Shown in pieces: positions 1 to 6,956 of a DNA stretch of 16,769 nt. The stretch is from Chloroflexota bacterium. GTDB taxonomy: Bacteria; Chloroflexota; Anaerolineae; Aggregatilineales; UBA2796. Numbering within the stretch: the stretch's first letter is position 1; the number at the start of each line of letters is the position of its first letter. The DNA lies in assembly GCA_017743585.1 (NCBI GenBank), contig JAGHYP010000023.1, positions 1 to 16,769 of the forward strand. Reading direction: 5' to 3'. The translations under genes and the position numbers were made by a program. The notes under the pieces were generated by a model. That model worked only from the letters and a program-made list of their open reading frames with translations, ran no database searches and had not been told where the DNA came from.

Positions 1-112
1 CGTGATCCCGAACATGATGGCTGAGTGCGGCGCGAGATAATCGAAGATCGCTTGATCGGGCGGCAAGTAGGCTGTCTTCGCGCCGAACTCAGCCATCATG
101 TTCGGGATCACG
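1..112. repeat. Foldback inverted repeat at the window edge (likely artefact)
   Basis: Bases 1-35 are the reverse complement of bases 78-112 with a single mismatch (base 27 against 86); the first 26 pairs are perfect. The 42-base loop is 36-77. Both arms lie inside the homoaconitase gene. The inner arm (78-112) encodes residues 211-223, which fit the family (IPNMMAEFGAK resembles the family's N-x-x-x-E-x-GAK stretch). The outer arm encodes LAPHSAIMFGIT, which does not resemble the expected continuation. A chimeric read or contig-end foldback explains this best. A genuine hairpin at a coding-region end is much less likely. Confidence 0.8.
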
Positions 113-744
113 GCGCGGCTATCAAGGCTCAAGGCGCTGATCGCCTCGCCGTGAAACTCAACCGACATATAGATGCCGCCTTCCACGCCTAGATCGCCGA
201 TCAGCTTGAGGCAGAAATCTTTAGCGGTGACGCCCGCGCGCCATTCGCCCGTCACCACCACTTTCATGCTCTCAGGCACGCGCAACCATAGCTCGCCCGT
301 TGCCCACAGCGCAGCCACTTCGCTGCGTCCGACCCCTGCGCCGAACGCGCCGAGCCAACCGAAGTGTGTCGTGTGGCTATCCGCGCCCAAGATCAGCTCG
401 CCCGGCAAAACGATCGCTTCTTCGCTCAACACTTGATGACAGATGCCGCGCCCTACCTCAAAAAAGTGCCGCACGCCTTGCTCGCGCACGAATTGGCGCA
501 CCTCAGCGTGATTCTGCGCGTGTTGCGTGGTCGGCGCAGGCACGGCGTGATCGAGCGTGATGGCGAGCCGCTCAGGATATTTCACGCGGCTGACGCCGAG
601 CTTTTTGAAAATCTGGTAGATGGCAGCAGTGTTGTCGTGGCTCAGCACGATGTCAGGGCGCGCATCCACGATCTGCCCTGCGCGCACCTCGCGCAGCCCC
701 GCGGCGCGCGCCAGCACTTTCTCTGCAAAGGTATAGCCCGCCAT
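1..744 (-). CDS. lysT: Homoaconitase large subunit (LysT / LeuC-like), partial
   Basis: First 248 codons of an aconitase-superfamily dehydratase; the 3' end lies beyond the left edge. The family's large subunit holds a [4Fe-4S] cluster and, with a small subunit (LysU/LeuD type), converts homocitrate to homoisocitrate or isopropylmalate to its isomer. Visible family motifs are VGRGICHQV (residues 97-105), GADSHTTHFG (120-129) with GAFGAGVG (132-139), and GVTAKD (171-176). The cluster-ligand cysteines would lie in the missing part. Homocitrate synthase lies 7 bp upstream in the same direction, and the sequence resembles remembered Thermus LysT, so I prefer homoaconitase over 3-isopropylmalate dehydratase; sequence alone cannot exclude LeuC or a bifunctional enzyme. 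The ATG at 744 has only a weak upstream purine run, suggesting translational coupling. Residues 237-248 are read from an inverted copy of upstream sequence and are probably not native. Confidence 0.85.
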   Translation of the reverse strand, partial: MAGYTFAEKVLARAAGLREVRAGQIVDARPDIVLSHDNTAAIYQIFKKLGVSRVKYPERLAITLDHAVPAPTTQHAQNHAEVRQFVREQGVRHFFEVGRGICHQVLSEEAIVLPGELILGADSHTTHFGWLGAFGAGVGRSEVAALWATGELWLRVPESMKVVVTGEWRAGVTAKDFCLKLIGDLGVEGGIYMSVEFHGEAISALSLDSRAVIPNMMAEFGAKTAYLPPDQAIFDYLAPHSAIMFGIT

Positions 745-751
745 CTCGCGC

Positions 752-1894
752 TTATCCCAGAATGGCCTGCGCGCGCAGCATCTCGTCTACCTCTTCAGGC
801 GTCACGATGCGCTGATCGGCGAGCTCCTTGATGCGCTGTGTGGCAGCCTTCACCTGCTCATCGGTCAGCGAGAGACCGAGCTCCCGCGCGCGATTGCGCA
901 CAGCGTTCCAGCCGGTCAGGCGATGCGCAATATGCACCTTGCGCTTCAGGCCGAAGTCGCTTGGATTGATGCTCTCGTAGGTCTCGGGCGCCGCCAGCAC
1001 TGCTTTGGTGTGAATGCCCGCTTTGTGCGTGAAGAACGTCGCGCCAGTGATGTAATTGTTGAACGGCACTTGCACGCCGACCATCTCAGCGACCATGTGA
1101 TCGATCTCGTAGAGCAGGTGCAAGCGGTACTTCTTCATCAGCAGCTCGCGGTTGTCAAGGTAGAGCCGCGCGATCAGGCCGCCGAGCGGTGTGATGCCAT
1201 TGCGCTCGCCGATGCCCAGCACAGTGGTATCCACGTGCGTAGCGCCTGCCTCGAGCGCGGCATACGCGTTCGCGATGGCACAACCACTATCGTTGTGCCC
1301 GTGAAACTCAATGTCCAAGCCTGTCAGGCGCCGCAGCAAGCTGACCAAGTGATAGACCTGACGCGGCGTGGCAATGCCGACCGTATCCGCGACGCCCAGC
1401 CGATCCAGCACCCCCAGCTCTGCCACAGCCAGATAGACGCGCAGCAAATCCGCCTCGTTGCTGCGGAATGTATCCTCTGTGCTGAAGCGCAGGATGATGT
1501 TCGGCGCTTGGCGACGGACGAAAGTCAGCACTTCGCGCGCTAGATCAATGATCTCATCGATAGTTTTGCCATGGCTGTGTTTGCGCAACGCTGGCGACGT
1601 GCCGATCACGATGTCCAAGCCGTCTACGCCTGTGTCGAGCGCGCGCAGAGCGTCATCGCGGTTGCAGCGGATGTGCGTCAAAACGCGCGCCCTCAGCTTC
1701 ATACCGACGATCATGCGCACATCTGCCTCAGATTGTGGCGAGGCAACAGGCGATGAGAGCTCAAGCATCTCGACGCCGAATTCGTCAAGTTTCTCGGCGA
1801 TCTTCATCTTCTGAGCAGGTGTGAAGTTGGCGCCGGCGAACTGCTCACCTTCGCGCAACGTGGATTCGATGATGGCGAACTGAGTCAGAGACAC
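752..1894 (-). CDS. Homocitrate synthase (AAA lysine pathway)
   Basis: A 380-residue DRE-TIM metallolyase that condenses 2-oxoglutarate with acetyl-CoA to homocitrate, the committed step of lysine synthesis via alpha-aminoadipate. Seen: STLREGEQF (11-19, catalytic Arg and metal-binding Glu region), VLTHIRC (71-77) whose His74 aligns with the Thermus His72 credited with 2-oxoglutarate recognition, RFSTEDTFRS (136-145), the metal-binding HGHND (198-202), GIGERNGITPLGG (227-239) and THKAGIH (289-295). Length and motif order match Thermus-type homocitrate synthase; isopropylmalate synthase would carry a longer regulatory C-terminus, which is absent. The start is a GTG at 1894 with a clear GGAGG about 10 bases upstream. 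The gene lies 72 bp after znuB and 7 bp before the homoaconitase gene. NifV-type function is unlikely given the lysT neighbour. Confidence 0.93.
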   Translation of the reverse strand: MSLTQFAIIESTLREGEQFAGANFTPAQKMKIAEKLDEFGVEMLELSSPVASPQSEADVRMIVGMKLRARVLTHIRCNRDDALRALDTGVDGLDIVIGTSPALRKHSHGKTIDEIIDLAREVLTFVRRQAPNIILRFSTEDTFRSNEADLLRVYLAVAELGVLDRLGVADTVGIATPRQVYHLVSLLRRLTGLDIEFHGHNDSGCAIANAYAALEAGATHVDTTVLGIGERNGITPLGGLIARLYLDNRELLMKKYRLHLLYEIDHMVAEMVGVQVPFNNYITGATFFTHKAGIHTKAVLAAPETYESINPSDFGLKRKVHIAHRLTGWNAVRNRARELGLSLTDEQVKAATQRIKELADQRIVTPEEVDEMLRAQAILG

Positions 1895-1904
1895 TGCTGA
1901 GATT

Positions 1905-1909
1905 CCTCC
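1905..1909 (-). promoter_or_regulatory. Shine-Dalgarno of homocitrate synthase
   Basis: GGAGG on the minus strand, 10 bases before the GTG at 1892-1894. It is the strongest ribosome-binding site in this half of the window and supports the GTG start. Confidence 0.8.
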
Positions 1910-1927
1910 ATAGCAAGGTGTTGCACA

Positions 1928-1938
1928 ATATTAGCATA
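1928..1938 (-). promoter_or_regulatory. Possible promoter -10 region for homocitrate synthase
   Basis: The 72-bp gap after znuB contains TATGCT (1933-1938) overlapping TAATAT (1928-1933) on the minus strand, an AT-rich island in GC-rich DNA. No convincing -35 element is present at 16-18 bases. It may give the lysine genes their own start separate from the zinc operon. The gap contains no hairpin that would stop read-through from znuB. Confidence 0.35.
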
Positions 1939-1966
1939 CCCACAGGAAACAGCTACGGCGAATTGG

Positions 1967-2824
1967 CTAAGGCTTGCTGCGCTTTGGCAGCCGATTGCTC
2001 AGCCAACGGCTGAGCGTGCGCCCAAGCCAAGCCAAGCCGAAGAGCAGTGTGCAGGCGAGCACAATGGCAGCGCCAGACGCCACGTTGTAGCGATAAGAAG
2101 CGTACAGACCGATCACGCCGGCGCTGATGGCGACGCCAACGGCGACCAGCATCATGCGCGGCAGACGATTGGTGAGCAGAGAGGCAGTCGCGGCCGGCGT
2201 CACGAGCATAGCGCTGGTCAGCACAACGCCGACTGCCTGAATGGCAGTCACCACTGTCAGCGCCAGCAGGATCAGCAAGCCGTAGCGCAGCCGATCCGGC
2301 CGCAAGCCGATCACTTCAGCGTGGATCGGATCAAACGAAGTCAGCTCAAGCTCTTTGTGGAACAAGAGCAGCGCGCCCAGAACGACGGCTGCCACAATGC
2401 CGATCAGCGTCAGGTCATCTGTCGTGACGCCTAGCACATTTCCGAACAGGATATGCGTGAAATCGCGGAACGAGCGCGCTGTGCTCATCAGCAAGATGCC
2501 GAGCGCGAACATGAAGGTGAACATGATGCCGATAGCGGTATCTTCGCGCAGCGTCTCGCGCCGCGAGAGCCAACCGATGCCGAGCGCGGTCAGCAACCCT
2601 GCCACCATAGCGCCGAAGAACAGGCTGATGCCGTTGAAATAGGCGAAAACGATGCCCGGCAACACAGTATGCGATAGGGCATCGCCGATGAAAGCCATGC
2701 GGCGCAGCACGACGTACACGCCGATGGTCGCGCACAGCGTGCCGACGAGCACAATCGCCAGCAGGCTATGGCGCATGAATTGAAAGCGGACGAACGGCTC
2801 GATCAGGTCATTCAGGAAAGTCAT
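1967..2824 (-). CDS. znuB: Zinc ABC transporter permease (ZnuB-type)
   Basis: A 285-residue ABC-3 family membrane protein that forms the metal channel of a zinc (or Mn/Fe) uptake ABC transporter. Hydrophobic segments are spread across the whole length (for example residues about 20-41, 55-80, 95-115, 140-155, 180-225 and 250-270). The family stretches MAFIGDALSHTVLPGI (43-58) and EVIGLRPDRLRYG (170-182, coupling-helix region facing the ATPase) are visible. Its ATG overlaps the end of znuC by 4 bp (ATGA at 2821-2824), so the two are translationally coupled. The metal is assigned from the His-rich ZnuA of the same operon; permeases of this family do not reveal the metal by sequence. The C-terminus ends in a basic tail (NRLPKRSKP). 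Confidence 0.9.
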   Translation of the reverse strand: MTFLNDLIEPFVRFQFMRHSLLAIVLVGTLCATIGVYVVLRRMAFIGDALSHTVLPGIVFAYFNGISLFFGAMVAGLLTALGIGWLSRRETLREDTAIGIMFTFMFALGILLMSTARSFRDFTHILFGNVLGVTTDDLTLIGIVAAVVLGALLLFHKELELTSFDPIHAEVIGLRPDRLRYGLLILLALTVVTAIQAVGVVLTSAMLVTPAATASLLTNRLPRMMLVAVGVAISAGVIGLYASYRYNVASGAAIVLACTLLFGLAWLGRTLSRWLSNRLPKRSKP

Positions 2825-3591
2825 CGGATAGGCTGCACAGCGGCGTTGATAGGCGCGCCGAGCGGCGGCGGCACTTGCTGCCCTTCGCGCAGATACAGGG
2901 CGCTATCGAAATCGCTCTCAAGGCGCTCAAGGTTGTGCGTGGCGACCACGAACGTCTTGCCATCGCGGCTCAGCTCGGCGAGCAAGCGGCTGATGATCGC
3001 TTGCGTCTCGGCATCCACTGCCGAGGTTGGCTCGTCTAGCAGAATCAGGTCTGATTCTTGCGCCAGCGCGCGCGCCAATAGCGCTCGCTGCTGCTGGCCG
3101 CCGCTCAGCTGCCCGATCTGCCGATCTGCCAAGTCTGCCAAGCCGAGCCGCTCGATCATGCGGTCGACGATCTGCCAATCGCGCGCATCAGGCTGGCGCA
3201 GCCAACCTAGATGCACGTAACGTCCTGTCATGACCAAGCGCCGCAGCGTGATCGGGAAGCGCCAATCGATCTCGCCGCGCTGCGGCAGATACGCCACGCG
3301 GTGGTGGCAAGCGCCAACGGGCAGGCCGTAGATGAGCAGCTTGCCTGAGCGAATCGGCAGCAAGCCTGCAATGGTCTTGAGCAAGGTGGACTTGCCCGCC
3401 CCGTTTGGGCCGATCAGCGCGAGCCGCGTGCCAACAGGCACGCGCACTGAGATGTTCTCGAGCGCCAAGACGCTCTGATTAGGACGATTGACGCACAAGT
3501 TCTCGATCTCAAGCGCAGGGCTGCCCGCCACTGGCTCAGCGAAGCGACGACGACTGTAAAAAAGGCGCACGTCGCGCAGTTTGCTGCTCAC
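2821..3591 (-). CDS. znuC: Zinc ABC transporter ATP-binding protein (ZnuC-type)
   Basis: A 256-residue ABC ATPase that energises the ZnuB channel. Seen: Walker A GPNGAGKST (61-69), Q-loop region YLPQRGEIDW (101-110), a family segment, signature LSGGQQQR (152-159), Walker B LILLDEP (172-178) and switch His219 in ATHN. The PQRxEIDWxFP stretch is typical of Mn/Zn ABC ATPases. About 25 residues precede the usual start of the domain. The upstream-most start is a GTG at 3591, 18 bp after znuA, with no good ribosome-binding site; a slightly later start cannot be excluded. It sits between znuA and znuB, with a 4-bp overlap into znuB. Confidence 0.9.
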   Translation of the reverse strand: MSSKLRDVRLFYSRRRFAEPVAGSPALEIENLCVNRPNQSVLALENISVRVPVGTRLALIGPNGAGKSTLLKTIAGLLPIRSGKLLIYGLPVGACHHRVAYLPQRGEIDWRFPITLRRLVMTGRYVHLGWLRQPDARDWQIVDRMIERLGLADLADRQIGQLSGGQQQRALLARALAQESDLILLDEPTSAVDAETQAIISRLLAELSRDGKTFVVATHNLERLESDFDSALYLREGQQVPPPLGAPINAAVQPIR

Positions 3592-3609
3592 AGAAAGTGC
3601 CGTGAAGGT

Positions 3610-4602
3610 CTACTTGAGCGCTTCGATGATCGTCCGCAAGTTGTAGCGCATCATCTTGACGTACGTCTCGCCTTCGCTTCCCTTTTCGCCAAGCGCGTCC
3701 GTGAAGAGCGGCGGCGCCAGCTTGACGCCCGCTTCGCGCGCGATTTGCTCCATCAAGCGCGGGTTGCTGACGTTATCGGCGAAGATGGCAGGCACGCCTG
3801 AGGCTTTCACGCGCTCGATCAACTCAGCGATCTCGCCCGCCGACGGATCGGCTGCCTCAGTGGTCACGCCGAGCGCGCTATCCACTTTGAAGCTGTAGCG
3901 CGCGCCGAAGTAAGCGAGGCTCCTGTGGGTCGTGATCAGGATGCGGCGCGCCTCAGGTATCTCGTCCACTGCGAGCAGCAGCTCGCCGTCGAGCAAGCCT
4001 AGCTCGGCGAGGTAGAGCGACGCCTGCAGGGTGTAGGACTCGGCGTTAGCTGGGTCGGCCTCGATCAGAGCGTCGCGAATGCGCTCAACCATCTTCATCA
4101 CCAGCGAGACGTCGTGCCAGACGTGCGGATCGAACTCGCCATGCTCATGTTCGCCTTCTTTATCCCCTTCGCCGCCGTGATGCATGTCCGCGTCTTTGCT
4201 TTCATGCTTATGCTCATGCTCGTGCTCATGGCTCTCAAGCGGCAGTAGTTCGATGCCTTCGGTCAGGACGATGCGCTTCGCTTTTGTGCCGGATGCTTCG
4301 ACTAACGCGTCTAGCCACGTCTCGAACTCAGCGCCGATCTCGAAGATCAGGTCGGCTTCGCTGAGCGCCGCGCTATCGGCAGGGCCGGGCTCGTAAGTGT
4401 GCGTATCGCTGCCTGCGCCGACCAGCACTGTGAGATCGACTTTATCAGCGGCAACATTCGCTACCCAATCGCCGAGAATGCTGAATGTGGCGACGACTTT
4501 CAGGCGCGTCTGCGCCATGCTACTGGCCGTTGGCAAGAGCAAAGCCGCGAGCAGCGCCGCGCAAGTGAGCAGAACCAACGCTCGTGAGCGTGAGAAGAAC
4601 AT
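3610..4602 (-). CDS. znuA: Zinc-binding solute-binding protein (ZnuA-type)
   Basis: A 330-residue cluster A-I metal-binding protein that captures Zn2+ outside the membrane for ZnuBC. It has an export signal at residues 1-30 (basic start, hydrophobic LVLLTCAALLAALLLP, SMA before Gln31). Predicted ligands are His68 (DTHTYEP), His160 (DPHVWHD), His226 (TTHRSL) and Asp302 (TDALG). A His/Glu-rich loop at about 124-156 (HEHEHEHKHE and more) favours zinc over manganese. There is no acceptable lipobox, since LLTC at 11-14 has Thr at -1 and is very early. The ATG at 4602 is preceded by GGAGAG about 10 bases upstream. It is the first gene of the minus-strand operon and has a strong promoter upstream. 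A Mn/Fe protein is possible but less likely. Confidence 0.92.
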   Translation of the reverse strand: MFFSRSRALVLLTCAALLAALLLPTASSMAQTRLKVVATFSILGDWVANVAADKVDLTVLVGAGSDTHTYEPGPADSAALSEADLIFEIGAEFETWLDALVEASGTKAKRIVLTEGIELLPLESHEHEHEHKHESKDADMHHGGEGDKEGEHEHGEFDPHVWHDVSLVMKMVERIRDALIEADPANAESYTLQASLYLAELGLLDGELLLAVDEIPEARRILITTHRSLAYFGARYSFKVDSALGVTTEAADPSAGEIAELIERVKASGVPAIFADNVSNPRLMEQIAREAGVKLAPPLFTDALGEKGSEGETYVKMMRYNLRTIIEALK

Positions 4603-4644
4603 TGCCTAGCTCTCTCCATCGCGCAAAATTCAACACAGGGCTCG

Positions 4645-4673
4645 ATTGTACTCCCTCTGAGACACAGTGTCAA
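4645..4673 (-). promoter_or_regulatory. Sigma70-type promoter of znuACB
   Basis: On the minus strand TTGACA (4668-4673) and TACAAT (4645-4650) are separated by exactly 17 bases. Transcription would start near 4638, giving a leader of about 35 nt before znuA. The -35 box is a perfect consensus match and the -10 has one mismatch. Confidence 0.8.
4661..4671. promoter_or_regulatory. Palindrome over the znuA -35 box (candidate Zur/Fur operator)
   Basis: GACACAGTGTC is a perfect 5+1+5 palindrome that overlaps the -35 hexamer of the znuA promoter. A repressor bound here would block RNA polymerase. Zinc operons are usually controlled by Zur, but known Zur boxes are longer and AT-richer, so the regulator is unknown. 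A chance 5-bp palindrome is possible. Confidence 0.4.
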
Positions 4674-4728
4674 TTCATCGCGCGAAGATATCGCGAAGCG
4701 CGCTCTAGCGCCATGACGCAAGACGCGC

Positions 4729-4734
4729 TACAAT
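4729..4734 (+). promoter_or_regulatory. -10 element giving a probable leaderless mRNA
   Basis: TACAAT ends 7 bases before the ATG at 4742, so transcription would begin at or within a base or two of the start codon. No Shine-Dalgarno lies between. There is no good -35 at 17 bases. Confidence 0.55.
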
Positions 4735-4741
4735 TCCGCCA

Positions 4742-5242
4742 ATGTCCAGCTTAATTGCATCTCATCGCGTCCTGACGCTCTCAGAAGCGCTTGCGTTGCG
4801 CGCAGAGCTGCGCGCGGCAGGCAAGCCGCTCGTCTTCACGAACGGACACTTCGATCTGCTGCACGTCGGTCACCTTGAGTATCTAGAGAGCGCGCGTGCG
4901 CTCGGCGGCGCGCTGTTGGTGGCAGTGAACGATGATGCATCTACGCAAGCGCTCAAGGGGCGCGGTCGTCCGATTGTGCCTGCGGCAGAGCGCGCGCGCT
5001 TGATCGCTGCTCTACATTGTGTAGACGCCGCGCTGATCTTCGAAGGCGAGACAGCGAGCGCGCTGATCAGCGCGCTGCAACCTGAAATTTACGTCAAAGG
5101 CGGCGATTATCAGCACAAGCCGCTACCTGAGCGCGCAGCGGTCGCCGCTTATGGCGGGCGCGTCGTGTTGATTGACTTGCTGCCCGGACGCAGCACGTCC
5201 GCGCTTATCGCGCGCATTCGTGCGCTGCCCGCTGATTCCTAG
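4742..5242 (+). CDS. rfaE2: Heptose-1-phosphate nucleotidyltransferase-like protein (RfaE2/HldE C-domain type)
   Basis: A 166-residue cytidylyltransferase-fold enzyme, the size of a stand-alone RfaE domain II, which in LPS bacteria makes ADP-heptose from heptose 1-phosphate and ATP. Seen: TNGHFDLLHVGH (33-44) with the nucleotide-binding HxGH, AVNDD (61-65), KGRGRPIVP (72-80), AERARLIAALHCVD (82-95), YVKGGDY (117-123) and GRSTSALI (149-156, the ISTTxI-like motif). RfaE2 proteins usually have NGCFD; here the Cys is His36. The kinase domain (RfaE1) is not in the window. The product could feed a glycan of the cell surface or another nucleotidyl transfer (related enzymes make CDP-glycerol or FAD). 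murJ follows 15 bp later, so an envelope role is plausible. Translation probably starts without a leader at 4742. Confidence 0.8.
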   Translation: MSSLIASHRVLTLSEALALRAELRAAGKPLVFTNGHFDLLHVGHLEYLESARALGGALLVAVNDDASTQALKGRGRPIVPAAERARLIAALHCVDAALIFEGETASALISALQPEIYVKGGDYQHKPLPERAAVAAYGGRVVLIDLLPGRSTSALIARIRALPADS

Positions 5243-5257
5243 CCGAGCGACCTTTTG

Positions 5258-6952
5258 ATGAGCGAACCAGTCACTCCTGCACCTGCCGTGCCGCTTGAAG
5301 AGGAGCAATCCTCAGAGGCAGTCTCCACAGGGCTGGCTCGCGCCACGACGATCCTCGCCATTGGCAGCATTGCGAGCCGCGCGCTCGGCTTCGCCAAGGA
5401 AATCTTGCTCTCAAACCTGTTCGGCGCCAGCCGCGCTGTGGACGCCTTTCAGATCGCGATCACCATCCCGCGCGACCTCTACGACCTAGCGATCTTTGGG
5501 CATACCAACTCGGCAATTGTGCCTGTGCTGAGCGAATACGCTGCGCGCGAGGATAAACGCGAGCTGTGGCGCTTGGTCAGCGCGCTCATCAGCCTTGTCC
5601 TGTTGATCAGCGGCGCGCTGGTGCTGTTGATGACGCTCTTCGCGCCGCATATCATCACCTTCTATCGCGGCGCGCCTGCGCTCACGCCGCTTGAGTCGCC
5701 TTTCAAGCTTGAGGCGGCACTCCTGCGCAGCAGCGGCATGAGCATGGCAGCCTTTACGCTCTCGGCTGAGCTGTTGCGCGTCACTGCGCCCTCGCTGATG
5801 TTCATGAGCGCGTTCTCAGTGTTGGCGGGGATGCTCTACGCATTGCGTCGCTTCGCCTATCCCGCTTTCGCGGCGGCGCTCTTCAACTTGATAATCGTGG
5901 TGGCGACTTTGGCGCTCGCGCCGCGCATCGGCATTCAGGGCGTGGCAATCGGCTGGGTGCTAGGCGCTGCTGCGCAGCTGAGCCTGCAGTTTTTGGGAAT
6001 GCGCGATGTGCGCTTGCGACTGGTGCTCTGGTCGCTGCCCAGAATGTTGCAGCATCGCGGCTTGCGTCGGATCGGCTTGCTCTACCTGCCCGTGCTCTCC
6101 ACGTTGGTGATCGACGTGCTGATCAACCGTCCGTTCAGCTACACAATCGCTTCGCAGACCGGTGAGGGCAACATCGCTTACATGCACTGGGCAACCAACT
6201 TGCGCGAATTTCCAATGGGCTTGGTCGGCACGGCGATCTCAATCGCGATTCTGCCGACGTTGGCGCGTCAGGCGCTGGCGCTCGACGAGCGCGCCGCTTT
6301 CCGTCAGACGCTCGGACAGGGCATTCGGCTCGCGCTGACGCTGATCATTCCGTCAGCTATCGGCATGTTCGTGCTGGCAGGCCCGCTGATCGGCTTGCTC
6401 TTTGAGCATGGGCGGTTCACGGCGCAAAATACCTTCGATATGGCCGTTGTGCTGCGCTTGTATCTGCTGGGCATTCCGTTCGCCGCGGTAGACTTGCTCT
6501 TGATCAGCGCTTTTTACGCGCAACGCGACTCGCTGACGCCGGCGCTAGTCGGTCTGTTCAGCTTAGGTTGCTACATCGTGTTGACTTTGCTGCTTTTGCC
6601 GCACATCGGCTTTTTGAGCTTGATGATCGCCGATTCAGCCAAGCATTTGATCCACATGAGCGTCTCGTTTGTGTTGTTGGGGCGGCGCATCAACGGGCTC
6701 GGCGGTCAGCATCTGATCAGCACGGCGCTCAAGGTGAGCGGCGCAGCAGCGCTGATGGGCATACTGGTCTACGCCTTGGCGCGCGTCGTTGTCGAGCTGT
6801 TTCCGCCACAAGGCTTACAAGAACGCCTGCTGCTGGTCTTCATACCGAGCGCAGCAGGGGTGGCATTTTACTTCTTCTTGGCGGCGCGCCTGCAGCTGAA
6901 CGAGTTCACGCTGTTTGTGCGCGCCCTGACGCGGCGCTTGCAGCGCGGCTAG
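5258..6952 (+). CDS. murJ: Lipid II flippase MurJ (MviN family)
   Basis: A 564-residue polytopic membrane protein of the MOP exporter superfamily that flips lipid II across the membrane for peptidoglycan synthesis. Family stretches seen are RALGFAKEILLSNLFGASRAVDAF (about residues 41-64, cationic residues at the cavity entrance), IPRDLYDL (71-78), the mid-protein LREFPMGLVGTAISIAILPTLAR segment (about 310-332) and SAFYAQRDSLTPALVG (about 416-431). Around 14 hydrophobic segments cover the sequence, preceded by a Pro/Glu-rich cytoplasmic leader of about 25 residues. A TTG codon at 5255 directly precedes the ATG at 5258; I chose the ATG. The gene follows rfaE2 by 15 bp and its stop is only 4 bp from the end of the convergent livF. 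A general polysaccharide flippase of the same superfamily is the alternative, but the motifs favour MurJ. Confidence 0.9.
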   Translation: MSEPVTPAPAVPLEEEQSSEAVSTGLARATTILAIGSIASRALGFAKEILLSNLFGASRAVDAFQIAITIPRDLYDLAIFGHTNSAIVPVLSEYAAREDKRELWRLVSALISLVLLISGALVLLMTLFAPHIITFYRGAPALTPLESPFKLEAALLRSSGMSMAAFTLSAELLRVTAPSLMFMSAFSVLAGMLYALRRFAYPAFAAALFNLIIVVATLALAPRIGIQGVAIGWVLGAAAQLSLQFLGMRDVRLRLVLWSLPRMLQHRGLRRIGLLYLPVLSTLVIDVLINRPFSYTIASQTGEGNIAYMHWATNLREFPMGLVGTAISIAILPTLARQALALDERAAFRQTLGQGIRLALTLIIPSAIGMFVLAGPLIGLLFEHGRFTAQNTFDMAVVLRLYLLGIPFAAVDLLLISAFYAQRDSLTPALVGLFSLGCYIVLTLLLLPHIGFLSLMIADSAKHLIHMSVSFVLLGRRINGLGGQHLISTALKVSGAAALMGILVYALARVVVELFPPQGLQERLLLVFIPSAAGVAFYFFLAARLQLNEFTLFVRALTRRLQRG

Positions 6953-6956
6953 GGTT

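Noticed and set aside
923..1543. Plus-strand 206-codon open frame opposite homocitrate synthase
   Set aside because: Shadow of a strongly conserved enzyme; no domain of its own.
4561..4602. Lipobox in ZnuA (LLTC, residues 11-14)
   Set aside because: Thr at -1 and Leu at -2 do not fit the lipobox, and the Cys falls within the hydrophobic core; AxA-type cleavage near residue 30 fits better.
6931..6947. Small hairpin at the end of murJ (GCGCT tgc AGCGC)
   Set aside because: Only 5 bp, lies inside the coding region before the stop codon, and has no T-run; GC-rich codons produce many such stems.
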